NCBI GenBank assembly: GCA_016210055.1
Contig: JACQUZ010000057.1
Location: 1 to 34,516 of the forward strand
Source: Deltaproteobacteria bacterium
Lineage (GTDB): Bacteria > Myxococcota_A > Polyangia > Haliangiales > SHYZ01
DNA: 34,516 bases
Direction: 5' to 3'
The notes under the pieces are model-generated. The model saw only the letters and a list, made by a program, of their open reading frames with translations, did not search any database and was not told where the DNA came from. Shown here in pieces: positions 16,512 through 27,287 of the stretch; within the stretch, counting starts at the first letter, position 1; every line of letters starts with the position of its first letter. The translations under genes were made by a program, and so were the position numbers.

Positions 16512-17366
16512 ATGGGTGCGCTCGAGTGGCTCAAAGGTCAAGCCGCTGACTTGGTAGGCTCAAGACTGGGTTCGGATCTTGGCGACACGGCGAAGTCCCT
16601 CACCATCCGGCAAAACGAGTACGGCTTTGACCCGTTCGGATTTCACCGGGACTCGCTAAAGTACGCCCTGTTCTTTGGGCGCATCATCTACCGCAACTAC
16701 TTTCGATGCGAAGCGCACGGCATCGAAAACGTGCCTTCGGGACGCGTGCTCCTCATCGCGAACCACTCCGGACAGCTTCCCTTTGACGGGTTTGCGATCG
16801 CAGCCGCCATGCTCCTCGATGCCAAGCCGCCTCGCATGGTGCGCAGCATGGTCGAGAAGTTCGTGCCGACGGTACCGTTCTTTAGCTACCTCTTGGCACG
16901 CCTCGGGCAGATCACGGGCACTCCCGACAATTGCCGCCGCTTGCTGAAAGACGAAGAAGCCATCCTCGTCTTTCCCGAGGGAGTCAAAGGGATCGCAAAA
17001 CCATTCTCGAAGCGCTACCAGCTCCAAGATTTCGGCCTAGGATTCATGCGCCTGGCCTTGCAGTCACAGGCTCCCATCGTCCCTGTGGCCGTGATCGGCG
17101 CCGAAGAACAGGCGCCTGCCATCAACGTCAAGTCCGTGGCGAAGCTCGTGGGAGCTCCGGCCTTCCCGGTCATGCCGATCCCGCCTTTCGTCCCCATTGT
17201 GCCGCTGCCCGTGAAGTACCACCTCTGGTTCGGGGAGCCGCTCCGGTTCGAAGGTGATCCCGATGACGACGATGAAGTGATCGGCGAGCACGTGCGCGTG
17301 GTGAAGAACTCGATCCAGTCGCTCATCCAGATTGGGCTCAAGGAACGGAAGCATGTCTTCTGGTAA
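16512..17366 (+). CDS. PlsC-like lysophospholipid acyltransferase
   Basis: A 284-residue acyltransferase of the PlsC/LPLAT superfamily, expected to transfer a fatty acyl group to a lysophospholipid or another lipid acceptor at the membrane. The block I motif reads NHSGQLPFDG, giving H85 and D92 with six residues between instead of the classical four; block III FPEG is near 153-156 and the segment VPVAVIGAEEQAPA follows. The ATG at 16512 is preceded by GGGGGAG and lies downstream of a good promoter. It overlaps the next gene by 14 bases, so the two products are probably co-expressed. The NHSG...PFDG variant places it with the TMEM68/mycobacterial-type branch rather than bacterial PlsC proper; the acceptor is unknown. 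Confidence 0.85.
   Translation: MGALEWLKGQAADLVGSRLGSDLGDTAKSLTIRQNEYGFDPFGFHRDSLKYALFFGRIIYRNYFRCEAHGIENVPSGRVLLIANHSGQLPFDGFAIAAAMLLDAKPPRMVRSMVEKFVPTVPFFSYLLARLGQITGTPDNCRRLLKDEEAILVFPEGVKGIAKPFSKRYQLQDFGLGFMRLALQSQAPIVPVAVIGAEEQAPAINVKSVAKLVGAPAFPVMPIPPFVPIVPLPVKYHLWFGEPLRFEGDPDDDDEVIGEHVRVVKNSIQSLIQIGLKERKHVFW
17340..17344 (+). promoter_or_regulatory. Ribosome binding site fixing the epimerase-like start
   Basis: AAGGA lies eight bases before the ATG at 17353, inside the acyltransferase gene. It favours this start over an open in-frame codon further upstream. Confidence 0.55.
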
Positions 17367-18303
17367 CGGGACCAGGGAGCAAGAAAGCATCGTCATCACT
17401 GGTATCGCGGGAAGGCTGGGGCGTCTCCTCGCCCGGCGCCTGCACAGAGATGGTCGTTACCATGTGATCGGGATCGACCGGCGCCCCTTCCTCGGTAAGC
17501 CCAAAGACATCGTCCACGTCCAGGTGGACATCCGCTCCAAGAAGGCGCAGGACGTCTTTCGGGCAGGGCACATCACGGCGCTGGTGCACATGGGGGTGAT
17601 GCACAACCCCCGTCAGTCAGAAGAGGAGCACCACTCCTGGAACATCGCAGGCACCACGCGGCTCCTCGAGTACTGCCAGCGCTATCACGTGCCCAAGGTG
17701 GTCGTCCTCTCCTCGGCCAACGTGTACGGCCCTCATCCGGACAACGCCCAGTTTCTCACCGAGGACGCGCCGCTCATGGGCGCTCAGGATTTCCCGCAAA
17801 TCCGTGATCTCATCGAGGTGGATCACCTCGGCTCGTCCTTTTTCTGGAAGGCGCGAGACATCGAGACGGTCATCTTGCGCCCAGTGCACATCCTGGGGAG
17901 CGTGCGCAACGCGCCGTCGAACTACCTCCGGCTCCCCCTCGTGCCCACGCTGCTGGGTTTCGACCCCATGGTGCAGTTGATTCACGAGGACGACGTCATC
18001 GAGTCCATCTGCTGCGCACTTCGGCCGGGAGTTCGCGGCATGTACAACGTCACGGGGCCCGGGGAAATCCCACTCTCTGCCATCCTCAAGGAACTCGGCC
18101 GCCCCGTCGTGCGGTTTCCACATCCTCTCGCCAAGCCCGTCTTGCACGCGCTCTGGCGCTTCGGTGCTACCTCGTTCCCGGTACCTGAGCTCGACTTCAT
18201 TCGATTCGTCTGCATGGTAGATGGATCCCGTGCGAGGGAGCAGCTCGGATTCCGCCCGCGTTTTTCGCTGCGGGAGACCATTCGGGCAGTCCAGGGATCG
18301 TGA
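17353..18303 (+). CDS. NAD-dependent epimerase/dehydratase-like protein lacking the YxxxK dyad
   Basis: A 316-residue extended short-chain-dehydrogenase fold. The NAD loop TGIAGRLG is at 16-23, Asp42 follows the second strand, LSSANVYGP at 119-127 carries the usual Ser, and RPVHILG and the C-terminal GFRPRFSLRET are typical. Where the catalytic Tyr-x3-Lys is expected the protein reads IEVDHLGSSFFW (about 154-165), so both residues are missing. It may bind NAD(P) or a nucleotide sugar without the standard chemistry, or act as a partner of the acyltransferase it overlaps. I recall a similar acyltransferase/GalE-like pairing in mycobacteria (Rv0501/Rv0502), from memory only. An inverted repeat follows the stop. 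Confidence 0.82.
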   Translation: MSSGNGTREQESIVITGIAGRLGRLLARRLHRDGRYHVIGIDRRPFLGKPKDIVHVQVDIRSKKAQDVFRAGHITALVHMGVMHNPRQSEEEHHSWNIAGTTRLLEYCQRYHVPKVVVLSSANVYGPHPDNAQFLTEDAPLMGAQDFPQIRDLIEVDHLGSSFFWKARDIETVILRPVHILGSVRNAPSNYLRLPLVPTLLGFDPMVQLIHEDDVIESICCALRPGVRGMYNVTGPGEIPLSAILKELGRPVVRFPHPLAKPVLHALWRFGATSFPVPELDFIRFVCMVDGSRAREQLGFRPRFSLRETIRAVQGS

Positions 18304-18317
18304 ACACCACGCCACCC

Positions 18318-18343
18318 CGCTTGTGAACCCCTGTTAACAAGCG
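18318..18343. repeat. Inverted repeat, 11-base arms, four-base loop
   Basis: Arms CGCTTGTGAAC (18318-18328) and GTTAACAAGCG (18333-18343) pair with a single mismatch around the loop CCCT. It lies 15 bases after the epimerase-like stop. It could end transcription, but no T-run follows; it could equally be an operator for the lipoprotein gene 160 bases downstream. The remainder of 18304-18503 shows nothing I can name. Confidence 0.5.
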
Positions 18344-18492
18344 CGACGTGTTGGCATCGCCACGTTTCCGCGAATTTCGGACATCCTTGTCAGTGTTTCG
18401 TCACTCGGTTCCTCTCCCGTGCCTCGTTTTCCGTCGGGGCGCTCTTCTCACCGGCCTGGCAAGGAACCTGCAGTGCGTGCGCTTAACGATGC

Positions 18493-18498
18493 GGAGGA
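18493..18498 (+). promoter_or_regulatory. Ribosome binding site fixing the Cys-rich lipoprotein start
   Basis: GGAGGA lies five bases before the ATG at 18504 and downstream of the alternative ATG at 18489, so the later start is favoured; that start also gives a clean signal peptide. Confidence 0.7.
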
Positions 18499-18503
18499 AA
18501 CCG

Positions 18504-19466
18504 ATGCGGCGCATGCTCATGCTGGGGGTTGTTCTTTTGGCGGGATCAGGCTGCGAGCTCTATTTCGGACCCGACGAATGGCACGACTACTACTACTCCT
18601 ACTGTGATCAAACGGGTTGCTACGAATGCAACGACTACGGGTGCCGCCTCATCGGAGATGCCGGTCCTGGGTGGAATGGCCCCTGCGGATCGAACGAGCA
18701 ATGCGGCCCTGGGTGCTATTGCGACGTCAACGCTGGCACCTGCGTCGAATCCGGGACCTGCCTGAGCCCAGGGGACTGCGGATCCGGATTTACTTGCGAC
18801 AATCGGTCAAGCTGCGTCCCCGAGAACACCACGCCCACGAAATGCCGGTCGGACATTGATTGCGCCTCTGGCCTGCGCTGCAACGTCGCCCTTGGCAGGT
18901 GCACGCGCGAAGATACCCCACCGCCACCACCGCCACCGCCACCAACCTGCCGCACGGATGCCGACTGCGGGCAGGGCAAGACCTGCTGTGACGGGCTCTG
19001 CAAGGACGCGCGCACGGTCGACCCGACCAAGACTTGCACCTACGACGGCGAATGCGGGGGCGGCGACTGCGTGGACGGCAAGTGCCACGGCCGTTGCACC
19101 ACCAAGGACAACTGCGGCACCGGCGAGATTTGCTCCAACGGGACCTGCATGGACGACCCGTCGCCCACCCCGGCCTGCGTGTTTAACAGTGACTGCGGTG
19201 GCGGCAAGATCTGCATCAACGGGTACTGCCACGCCAACTGCGCAGGCGACGCCGAGTGCTCGAACCCGGCTGACTTCTGCGACCAGGGCGTGTGCCAGCC
19301 AGATTGGCGCGTGGTCTCCGAGTGCGCCATCAACGCCCACTGCCAGTCTGGCGAGCAATGCGTGAATGGCCAATGCCGGACTCGCTGCGTCCAGGATGCC
19401 GACTGCGACCTGTGCGTGGACGGCCCGACCTGCGTTAGCGGCTACTGCTCGCAGCAAGAACATTAG
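18504..19466 (+). CDS. Cys-rich repeat lipoprotein (Dickkopf/EGF-like spacing)
   Basis: A 320-residue secreted protein of unknown function. The signal peptide MRRMLMLGVVLLAGSGC ends at Cys17, a lipoprotein-type cleavage site with Gly at -3, so slightly imperfect. By my count 48 Cys occur in 320 residues, arranged in repeated units of the form CxxDxDCxxGxxCxxGxC. An aromatic patch WHDYYYSYC follows the anchor, and a run of nine Pro (about 18916-18942) splits the protein into a short and a long Cys-rich half. Such proteins are common in Myxococcota and are presumed to be disulfide-bonded surface proteins. GGAGGA fixes the start. It stands alone between the epimerase-like and DUF362 genes. The frame is strongly supported by the Cys periodicity. 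Confidence 0.85.
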   Translation: MRRMLMLGVVLLAGSGCELYFGPDEWHDYYYSYCDQTGCYECNDYGCRLIGDAGPGWNGPCGSNEQCGPGCYCDVNAGTCVESGTCLSPGDCGSGFTCDNRSSCVPENTTPTKCRSDIDCASGLRCNVALGRCTREDTPPPPPPPPPTCRTDADCGQGKTCCDGLCKDARTVDPTKTCTYDGECGGGDCVDGKCHGRCTTKDNCGTGEICSNGTCMDDPSPTPACVFNSDCGGGKICINGYCHANCAGDAECSNPADFCDQGVCQPDWRVVSECAINAHCQSGEQCVNGQCRTRCVQDADCDLCVDGPTCVSGYCSQQEH

Positions 19467-19509
19467 TAGGCCGCATTCACTCCCGCTCCCCTTGACCATC
19501 GTTCTTCGC

Positions 19510-19515
19510 TAGAAT
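19510..19515 (+). promoter_or_regulatory. -10-like box at the DUF362 gene start
   Basis: TAGAAT matches the -10 consensus at 5 of 6 bases and ends seven bases before the ATG at 19523, so transcription would begin at or next to the start codon. A TTGACC at 19492 is too close (12 bases) to serve as its -35. Confidence 0.35.
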
Positions 19516-19522
19516 CCGTTGC

Positions 19523-21022
19523 ATGAAGCCAGCCACCGATCCGCGGGTGATCATCCGCCACTGCGCCGAGTACGATCCACCAAGGATTCGTCAGATCATC
19601 CGGGAGGGTCTCGAGGAGCTACGGATTCGCCCGCTTGGCCGCACGTTGGTGAAGCCGAACATCGTGTGCTCGGGTGACCAATTCCAGCACGCCTACACGC
19701 GGCCAGAGTTCGCAGAAGGGGTCCTTCTCGCCCTCAAGGACGTCGGCGAAGGCTCCATGACCGAGCTGGCGATTGGGGAACGGTGCGGCATCACGGTGCC
19801 TACCCGGGTCACGTTCGAGCAGTCTGGATATCAGGAAATGATTAAGCGAGTACCAGGCGTTAAACGGTACTTCTTCGAGGAAGAGACTCAGGTTGAGATA
19901 CGCCTCTCGCATCCAGGCCGCCTCCGGGACTACGTGTTCACTCCGGAGCCCGTCGCCAAGGCCGACTTCTTTGTGAACATCCCCAAGTTCAAAGCCCACC
20001 CGTGGACCACGGTCACCTTCGCGATGAAAAACTACATCGGCATTCAGGATGATCGTCATCGGCTCATCGACCACGACCACCGCCTCAACGAAAAGGTCGC
20101 AGACCTTCAGCACATCATTCAACCCCAGTTCATGGCCATTGACGCCATCATCGCTGGGGAAGGCCGAATGCTCACGCCCAAGCCCAAGCGCCTAAACCTC
20201 ATCATCATGGGCAATAACCAAGTGGCCTTCGACGCGGCGTGCTGTGCCATAGCTGGTGTTCGCGCCCGCGAGGTGGAGCATGTCCGGCTCGCGGAGGAAC
20301 GTGGGTTTGGCACGACCGACCTCGAGAAGATTCACTTTAGCGGCGACGTCACCCTCGAGGAGGCGAGAAACCGTGCGAAGGGGTTCGAAGTCGGCTTGGT
20401 TCGTGTCGAAAAGTACTTCGAGGGCACCAAGATTTCGGCGTACGCAGGTCCACCACCCGAGCCAGGACGCACGGACTACTGCTGGGGTGGCTGCCCCGGA
20501 GCCATCGAGGAGGCCATGGAAATTCTGCGCGCGTACGACCAGCAGGCCGACGAAAAGATGCCGCGCTTGCACGTCGTCTTTGGCGCGTTCCTGGGCCCAA
20601 TCGATGCCAAGCCCGGCGAAAAAGTCATCTTCATCGGCGATTGTGCTGCATGGAGCGGCACCTTGGGGAGCGAGCTCGTGCAGATCCGAAGCACCTACAC
20701 CCCGCGCGAGAAAAAGGATCCGTACTGCGCGAAGCACGACGATATCTATTCGAAGATGGCAGCGGTCACCGCGAAGCTCGCGAAGGCCAAGTTCAAGTCC
20801 CACCTGAGGTTGGAAGGTTGCCCCGTAAGCGTCGCGGAGCAGGTGCTCGCCCTGGTTGTCCTGGCCGGGACAAAGAACCCCTACTTCGCTCCCGATCAGG
20901 TGGCTTCCTTCAACAAGGGCTACCTTGGATGGCGCGCAGCGTCGGTGTTGAGAAGGGCCCTGGGACAGCCCTATCAGATCCACGGCCCCTGTCCGCGTGG
21001 CCACGCGGCGCCGGAGGTGTAG
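19523..21022 (+). CDS. DUF362 domain protein with Cys-containing C-terminal extension
   Basis: A 499-residue cytoplasmic protein. Residues 10-260 follow the DUF362 pattern: TLVKPNIVC near 41-49, the NIPKFKAHPWTTVTFAMKN segment near 152-170, and MAIDAIIAGEG near 205-215. The remaining part (about 310-480) lacks the ferredoxin CxxCxxCxxxC motif often attached to DUF362. It has a different set of Cys: CWGGC at 320-324, GDCAAW, an isolated Cys in DPYCAKH and GCPVSVAEQ, which could bind a metal or Fe-S cluster. Function of DUF362 is unknown. No ribosome site precedes the ATG, which lies directly behind a -10-like box. Single gene, followed by a 163-base gap. Confidence 0.85.
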   Translation: MKPATDPRVIIRHCAEYDPPRIRQIIREGLEELRIRPLGRTLVKPNIVCSGDQFQHAYTRPEFAEGVLLALKDVGEGSMTELAIGERCGITVPTRVTFEQSGYQEMIKRVPGVKRYFFEEETQVEIRLSHPGRLRDYVFTPEPVAKADFFVNIPKFKAHPWTTVTFAMKNYIGIQDDRHRLIDHDHRLNEKVADLQHIIQPQFMAIDAIIAGEGRMLTPKPKRLNLIIMGNNQVAFDAACCAIAGVRAREVEHVRLAEERGFGTTDLEKIHFSGDVTLEEARNRAKGFEVGLVRVEKYFEGTKISAYAGPPPEPGRTDYCWGGCPGAIEEAMEILRAYDQQADEKMPRLHVVFGAFLGPIDAKPGEKVIFIGDCAAWSGTLGSELVQIRSTYTPREKKDPYCAKHDDIYSKMAAVTAKLAKAKFKSHLRLEGCPVSVAEQVLALVVLAGTKNPYFAPDQVASFNKGYLGWRAASVLRRALGQPYQIHGPCPRGHAAPEV

Positions 21023-21077
21023 CTCACTCAGGACGAAGCACTCAGCTTTTCGCCCCTTCTGCCGATCCCACTGGTGG

Positions 21078-21086
21078 TGATAAAAT
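21078..21086 (+). promoter_or_regulatory. Extended -10 promoter candidate
   Basis: TGATAAAAT is a TGn-extended -10 element. Transcription from about 21093 would give the gene at 21186 a leader of some 93 bases containing a GC-rich hairpin (GAGGCG at 21119-21124 pairing with CGCCTC at 21137-21142). Pattern only. Confidence 0.35.
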
Positions 21087-21174
21087 GGTGCCGGCGTGCG
21101 AGTCCCGCGCGCCGCTGCGAGGCGGCTCACGCGGGGCGCCTCTCAATCCAGAACCAAGCGCGCCCCAGGCCCCC

Positions 21175-21180
21175 AGGAGA
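21175..21180 (+). promoter_or_regulatory. Ribosome binding site of the 21186 gene
   Basis: AGGAGA lies five bases before the ATG at 21186 and decides against an upstream in-frame ATG at 21096. Confidence 0.6.
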
Positions 21181-21185
21181 TCGAA

Positions 21186-21641
21186 ATGAAAAAAATCGGG
21201 TTTGAATTCCAGGAGACGTTGTCGGGGACATTCGAGCGAGTGGGAAAGAACGAGCCACCACGACCGTTCCGGCTCGAGGCACACATGGTGGCGTCCGACG
21301 CGGTTCGCACCCTCCACGACAAGAGGGTGGCGATCACGGGCACTCTGGATGCGGAAGGGTTCGCAGAGGACGTCCCGGTCGAGGGGAACCTCGAGCTGGC
21401 GCCCGTCTCCCGCCGCGTGATCCGCTACGAGTTCTGCTTCGTTGGCAACGACGGAATCCCTTATCGATTCGTGGGGCAGAAGGACATCCGCCTTTCCGAC
21501 TTGCTCGGCTCTCTGACCAAGCTGGAAGGGATCATTCACGACATGGACGGCCGCGAGGTCGCCCGCGCCCACTTGGCGTTCCACTTGGGATCAGACCTGA
21601 TTCCCTTCCTGCTCAGCATCAGGCCGGCACACGCGAACTAA
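21186..21641 (+). CDS. Conserved-looking small soluble protein, unknown function
   Basis: A 151-residue protein with no signal peptide or membrane segment. It begins MKKIGFEFQETLSG and alternates strand-like stretches (FRLEAHMVA, KRVAITGTLDA, VEGNLELAPVSRRVIRYEFCF, RFVGQKDIRL) with a final helix, suggesting a beta-barrel or sandwich. The opening phrase and the pattern of repeated G-x-hydrophobic strands recall the domain found beside GMC/cholesterol-oxidase-like proteins; this is a resemblance only. A good ribosome site and 456 bases of open frame support it as a real gene. It lies between DUF362 and secA with its own candidate promoter. Function cannot be assigned. Confidence 0.72.
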   Translation: MKKIGFEFQETLSGTFERVGKNEPPRPFRLEAHMVASDAVRTLHDKRVAITGTLDAEGFAEDVPVEGNLELAPVSRRVIRYEFCFVGNDGIPYRFVGQKDIRLSDLLGSLTKLEGIIHDMDGREVARAHLAFHLGSDLIPFLLSIRPAHAN

Positions 21642-21732
21642 GAAATACGAGCCAAGGGGGGAGGACGAGCGCTGCCCGCCCCTCGCTCTCCTTGACAGGC
21701 AGCCGCCCATCTTCGCGCCACCCCCGATCTCG

Positions 21733-21741
21733 TGCTAGAAA
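21733..21741 (+). promoter_or_regulatory. Extended -10 box at the secA start
   Basis: TGCTAGAAA (TG at 21733-21734, hexamer 21736-21741) ends six bases before the GTG at 21748, placing the predicted transcript start at the start codon itself. A TTGACA at 21692 is too far away to be its -35. Confidence 0.35.
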
Positions 21742-21747
21742 CTGCCC

Positions 21748-24834
<3,087 letters not shown>

Positions 24835-24841
24835 GCGATCC

Positions 24842-26035
24842 ATGAGCGCAATTCGAATCCCTGGATTCCGCTTCGCGGGCGTCTCCGCGGGGATCAAGAA
24901 GACGGGCAAGCCCGATGTCGCACTGCTGGTCTCTTCGGCGCTTGCCGCGGCGGCGGGCGTCTTCACCAAGAACCAGGTCAAAGCCGCACCGGTGTGCCTT
25001 TCGCAGGAACGAATCCGCAAGGGGCGCCTGCGGGGCATCGTCGTGAACAGCGGCAATGCCAATGCGGCCACTGGGGCAAGGGGCCTGGGAGACGCCCAGG
25101 ACATGGCGCGCGTCGCGGCCCTGGCTGCAGGTTGTGACGAGGCCGACTTCTGCGTGGCTTCCACGGGGGTCATCGGCGTGCCCCTCCCCATGGATCGGGT
25201 GCGCGACGGGATCGCCCTGGCCGCCCGAGAGCTCGCCGAGGATGGCTTTGAGCGCTTTGCTCTAGCCATTCTCACCACGGACAGGGGTCCCAAGATCCAC
25301 GTGGTCAAGACGCGCCTCTGCGGGCGGGAAATCACGCTCGCCGGATGCGCCAAGGGTGCGGGCATGATTGCCCCCAACATGGCGACCACCCTCGCCTTTG
25401 TGGCGACCGATGCGGCGCTTTGCACCAAGTGGGCAAGAGCGCTCCTCCGCGAGGAAGCGAACGCCACGTTCAATGCCGTGAGCGTCGACGGGGATACGTC
25501 CACCAACGATTCCCTGTTTCTCCTCGCGAGCGGCGCGTCCGCCGCGCCTCGGGTCACCTGCGACGACCGAGCGGGCAAGATCTTCCGCTCGGCGCTGCGC
25601 GAAGTCCTCTCGTCCCTGTCCACCATGCTCGTCCGCGACGGCGAAGGCGCAACCCACGTGGTGCGTATCCACGTGGCCGGGGCGAAGACCGAGCGGGACG
25701 CGCGCGCCGTGGCCTATCGGATTGCCCACTCGCCGCTCGTCAAGACCGCGATCTTTGGGGCGGATCCCAATTGGGGTAGGATCCTGGCAGCGGTGGGCAA
25801 CGCTGGGGTCCGCATCGATCCCCTGCGCATCGACATCGACTTTGACGACGTGCCGGTCGTGAGACGCGGCGTGTTCGCCGGCCACGGGGATACCGAGGCG
25901 CGCGCCCATGAGGTCATGACGCGACCGGAGTATTCGATTCGGGTAAACTTGCACGCGGGGCGAAAGGCTTCCGCCTTCACGACGTGCGACCTGACACGTG
26001 AGTACGTGTCCATCAACGCTGACTACAGAAGCTGA
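24842..26035 (+). CDS. argJ: Glutamate N-acetyltransferase / amino-acid acetyltransferase
   Basis: ArgJ makes N-acetylglutamate by transferring acetyl from N-acetylornithine (and, in bifunctional forms, from acetyl-CoA) in arginine synthesis. The 397-residue precursor self-cleaves; the KGAGMIAPNMAT motif puts the cut before Thr182, the catalytic nucleophile. VVNSGNANAATG at 67-78, STGVIG at 107-112, VDGDTSTND in the beta chain and ADPNWGRI near the C-terminus are all present. The ATG at 24842 is chosen over open upstream frame because it lies 7 bases after the secA stop and begins at the family N-terminus. Mono- or bifunctionality cannot be told. ald follows after 18 bases. Confidence 0.95.
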   Translation: MSAIRIPGFRFAGVSAGIKKTGKPDVALLVSSALAAAAGVFTKNQVKAAPVCLSQERIRKGRLRGIVVNSGNANAATGARGLGDAQDMARVAALAAGCDEADFCVASTGVIGVPLPMDRVRDGIALAARELAEDGFERFALAILTTDRGPKIHVVKTRLCGREITLAGCAKGAGMIAPNMATTLAFVATDAALCTKWARALLREEANATFNAVSVDGDTSTNDSLFLLASGASAAPRVTCDDRAGKIFRSALREVLSSLSTMLVRDGEGATHVVRIHVAGAKTERDARAVAYRIAHSPLVKTAIFGADPNWGRILAAVGNAGVRIDPLRIDIDFDDVPVVRRGVFAGHGDTEARAHEVMTRPEYSIRVNLHAGRKASAFTTCDLTREYVSINADYRS

Positions 26036-26053
26036 CAAAGTGAGCCGACACCC

Positions 26054-27166
26054 ATGATCATCGGCGTACCGACGGAAATCAAAGTAAGGGAGTATCGCGT
26101 AGGGATGATCCCAGCCGGCGTGCGCATGCTCACGGCACGGGGGCATCATGTACTGGTCCAGGCAGGCGCAGGCCTGGGCTCAGGGATTAGCGATGAGGAG
26201 TACCAGCGCGCCGGCGCGGAGATACTTAGGACCCGCGAGGAGGTGTGGAAGCGCGCAGAAATGATCGTCAAGGTCAAGGAACCCTTGCCTGACGAGTATC
26301 CACTGATGCGCGAGGGGCAGATCGTCTACACGTACTTGCACCTGGCTGCTGCGCAGGAGCTCGGGCACGAGATGCTCAAGCGCAAGGTAGAAGGCGTGGC
26401 GTACGAAACCATCGAGACCGACGACGGCAAGCTTCCCTTGCTCCAGCCCATGAGCTCGGTCGCGGGACGCATGTCGGTTCAGGTCGGGGCTGCTTGCCTG
26501 GAGAAGGCGCACGGCGGCAAGGGAATACTCTTGGGCGGCGTCCCTGGCGTGCGTCGGGGCCGCGTGGCGATTCTCGGCGGTGGCGTGGTGGGTGCGAGCG
26601 CCGCGCGGATTGCGGTCGGGTTTGGGGCCAGTGTCACGGTGCTGGACATCAACCCCAGCGTTCTCGCGTACCTGGACGACATCTACCAAGGCCAAATCCA
26701 CACGCTCTACAGCGACCCACACACCATTGAAGAGACCGTGCGCGCAGCCGACCTCGTCGTCGGCGCGGTGCTCGTCGCTGGCGCCCGGGCCCCGCGCCTG
26801 GTTACCGAGCAGATGGTCGCCACCATGGAGCCCGGCTCGGTCATCGTCGACGTGGCCGTGGACCAAGGAGGGTGCGTCGAGACCTGCCACCCCACCACCC
26901 ACGACAACCCGACCTACTTGGTGCACGGCGTCATTCACTATGCCGTAGCCAACATGCCAGGGGCGGTTGCCCGCACTTCGACCTACGCCCTGTGCAACGC
27001 CACGATTGGGTACGCCCGCCAGCTCGCGGACCATGGTCTGGTCCGCGCCGCACAGGCAGATCGCATGCTCACCCGAGGGATCAACACATTCCGCGGTCAC
27101 TGCCCCCACAAGGCGGTCGCAGAAGCCCTTCAGGTCGAGCACGTCCCCTTCGAGAGGCTGCTGTAA
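26054..27166 (+). CDS. ald: Alanine dehydrogenase
   Basis: NAD-dependent L-alanine dehydrogenase, interconverting alanine with pyruvate and ammonia. The 370-residue length is exactly typical. Residues seen: Arg15 and Lys75 (VKVKEP) for pyruvate, His96 (YLHLA), the NAD loop GGGVVG near 176-181, the Asp in VLDINPS that selects NAD, and the catalytic Asp in DVAVDQGG near 270. It follows argJ closely on the same strand, so it may be transcribed from the secA promoter; the ribosome site is weak (AGTGAG). A 121-base gap follows with no clear terminator. Confidence 0.96.
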   Translation: MIIGVPTEIKVREYRVGMIPAGVRMLTARGHHVLVQAGAGLGSGISDEEYQRAGAEILRTREEVWKRAEMIVKVKEPLPDEYPLMREGQIVYTYLHLAAAQELGHEMLKRKVEGVAYETIETDDGKLPLLQPMSSVAGRMSVQVGAACLEKAHGGKGILLGGVPGVRRGRVAILGGGVVGASAARIAVGFGASVTVLDINPSVLAYLDDIYQGQIHTLYSDPHTIEETVRAADLVVGAVLVAGARAPRLVTEQMVATMEPGSVIVDVAVDQGGCVETCHPTTHDNPTYLVHGVIHYAVANMPGAVARTSTYALCNATIGYARQLADHGLVRAAQADRMLTRGINTFRGHCPHKAVAEALQVEHVPFERLL

Positions 27167-27287
27167 CTAAGCGATTTTCCTCGCATTGAGCACGTATTCT
27201 CCACCCCCTTGCAGTCCCAATCAAACCCCTGCGTGGCGCGCTCGGGGCTCGGGAATATGCTCTGGGGTCGCACAGTTCTAGCCAACG

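Noticed and set aside
18916..18942. CCN-rich tract as a non-coding simple repeat
   Set aside because: It keeps the frame of the Cys-rich lipoprotein and encodes a nine-proline linker.
21025..21045. Two CACTCAG copies 14 bases apart after the DUF362 stop
   Set aside because: Seven-base repeats of this kind are expected by chance; no third copy or clear site context.
21692..21720. TTGACA upstream of secA as a full promoter
   Set aside because: No -10 box lies 16-18 bases downstream; the better -10 candidate is at 21733-21741, too far away to pair with it.
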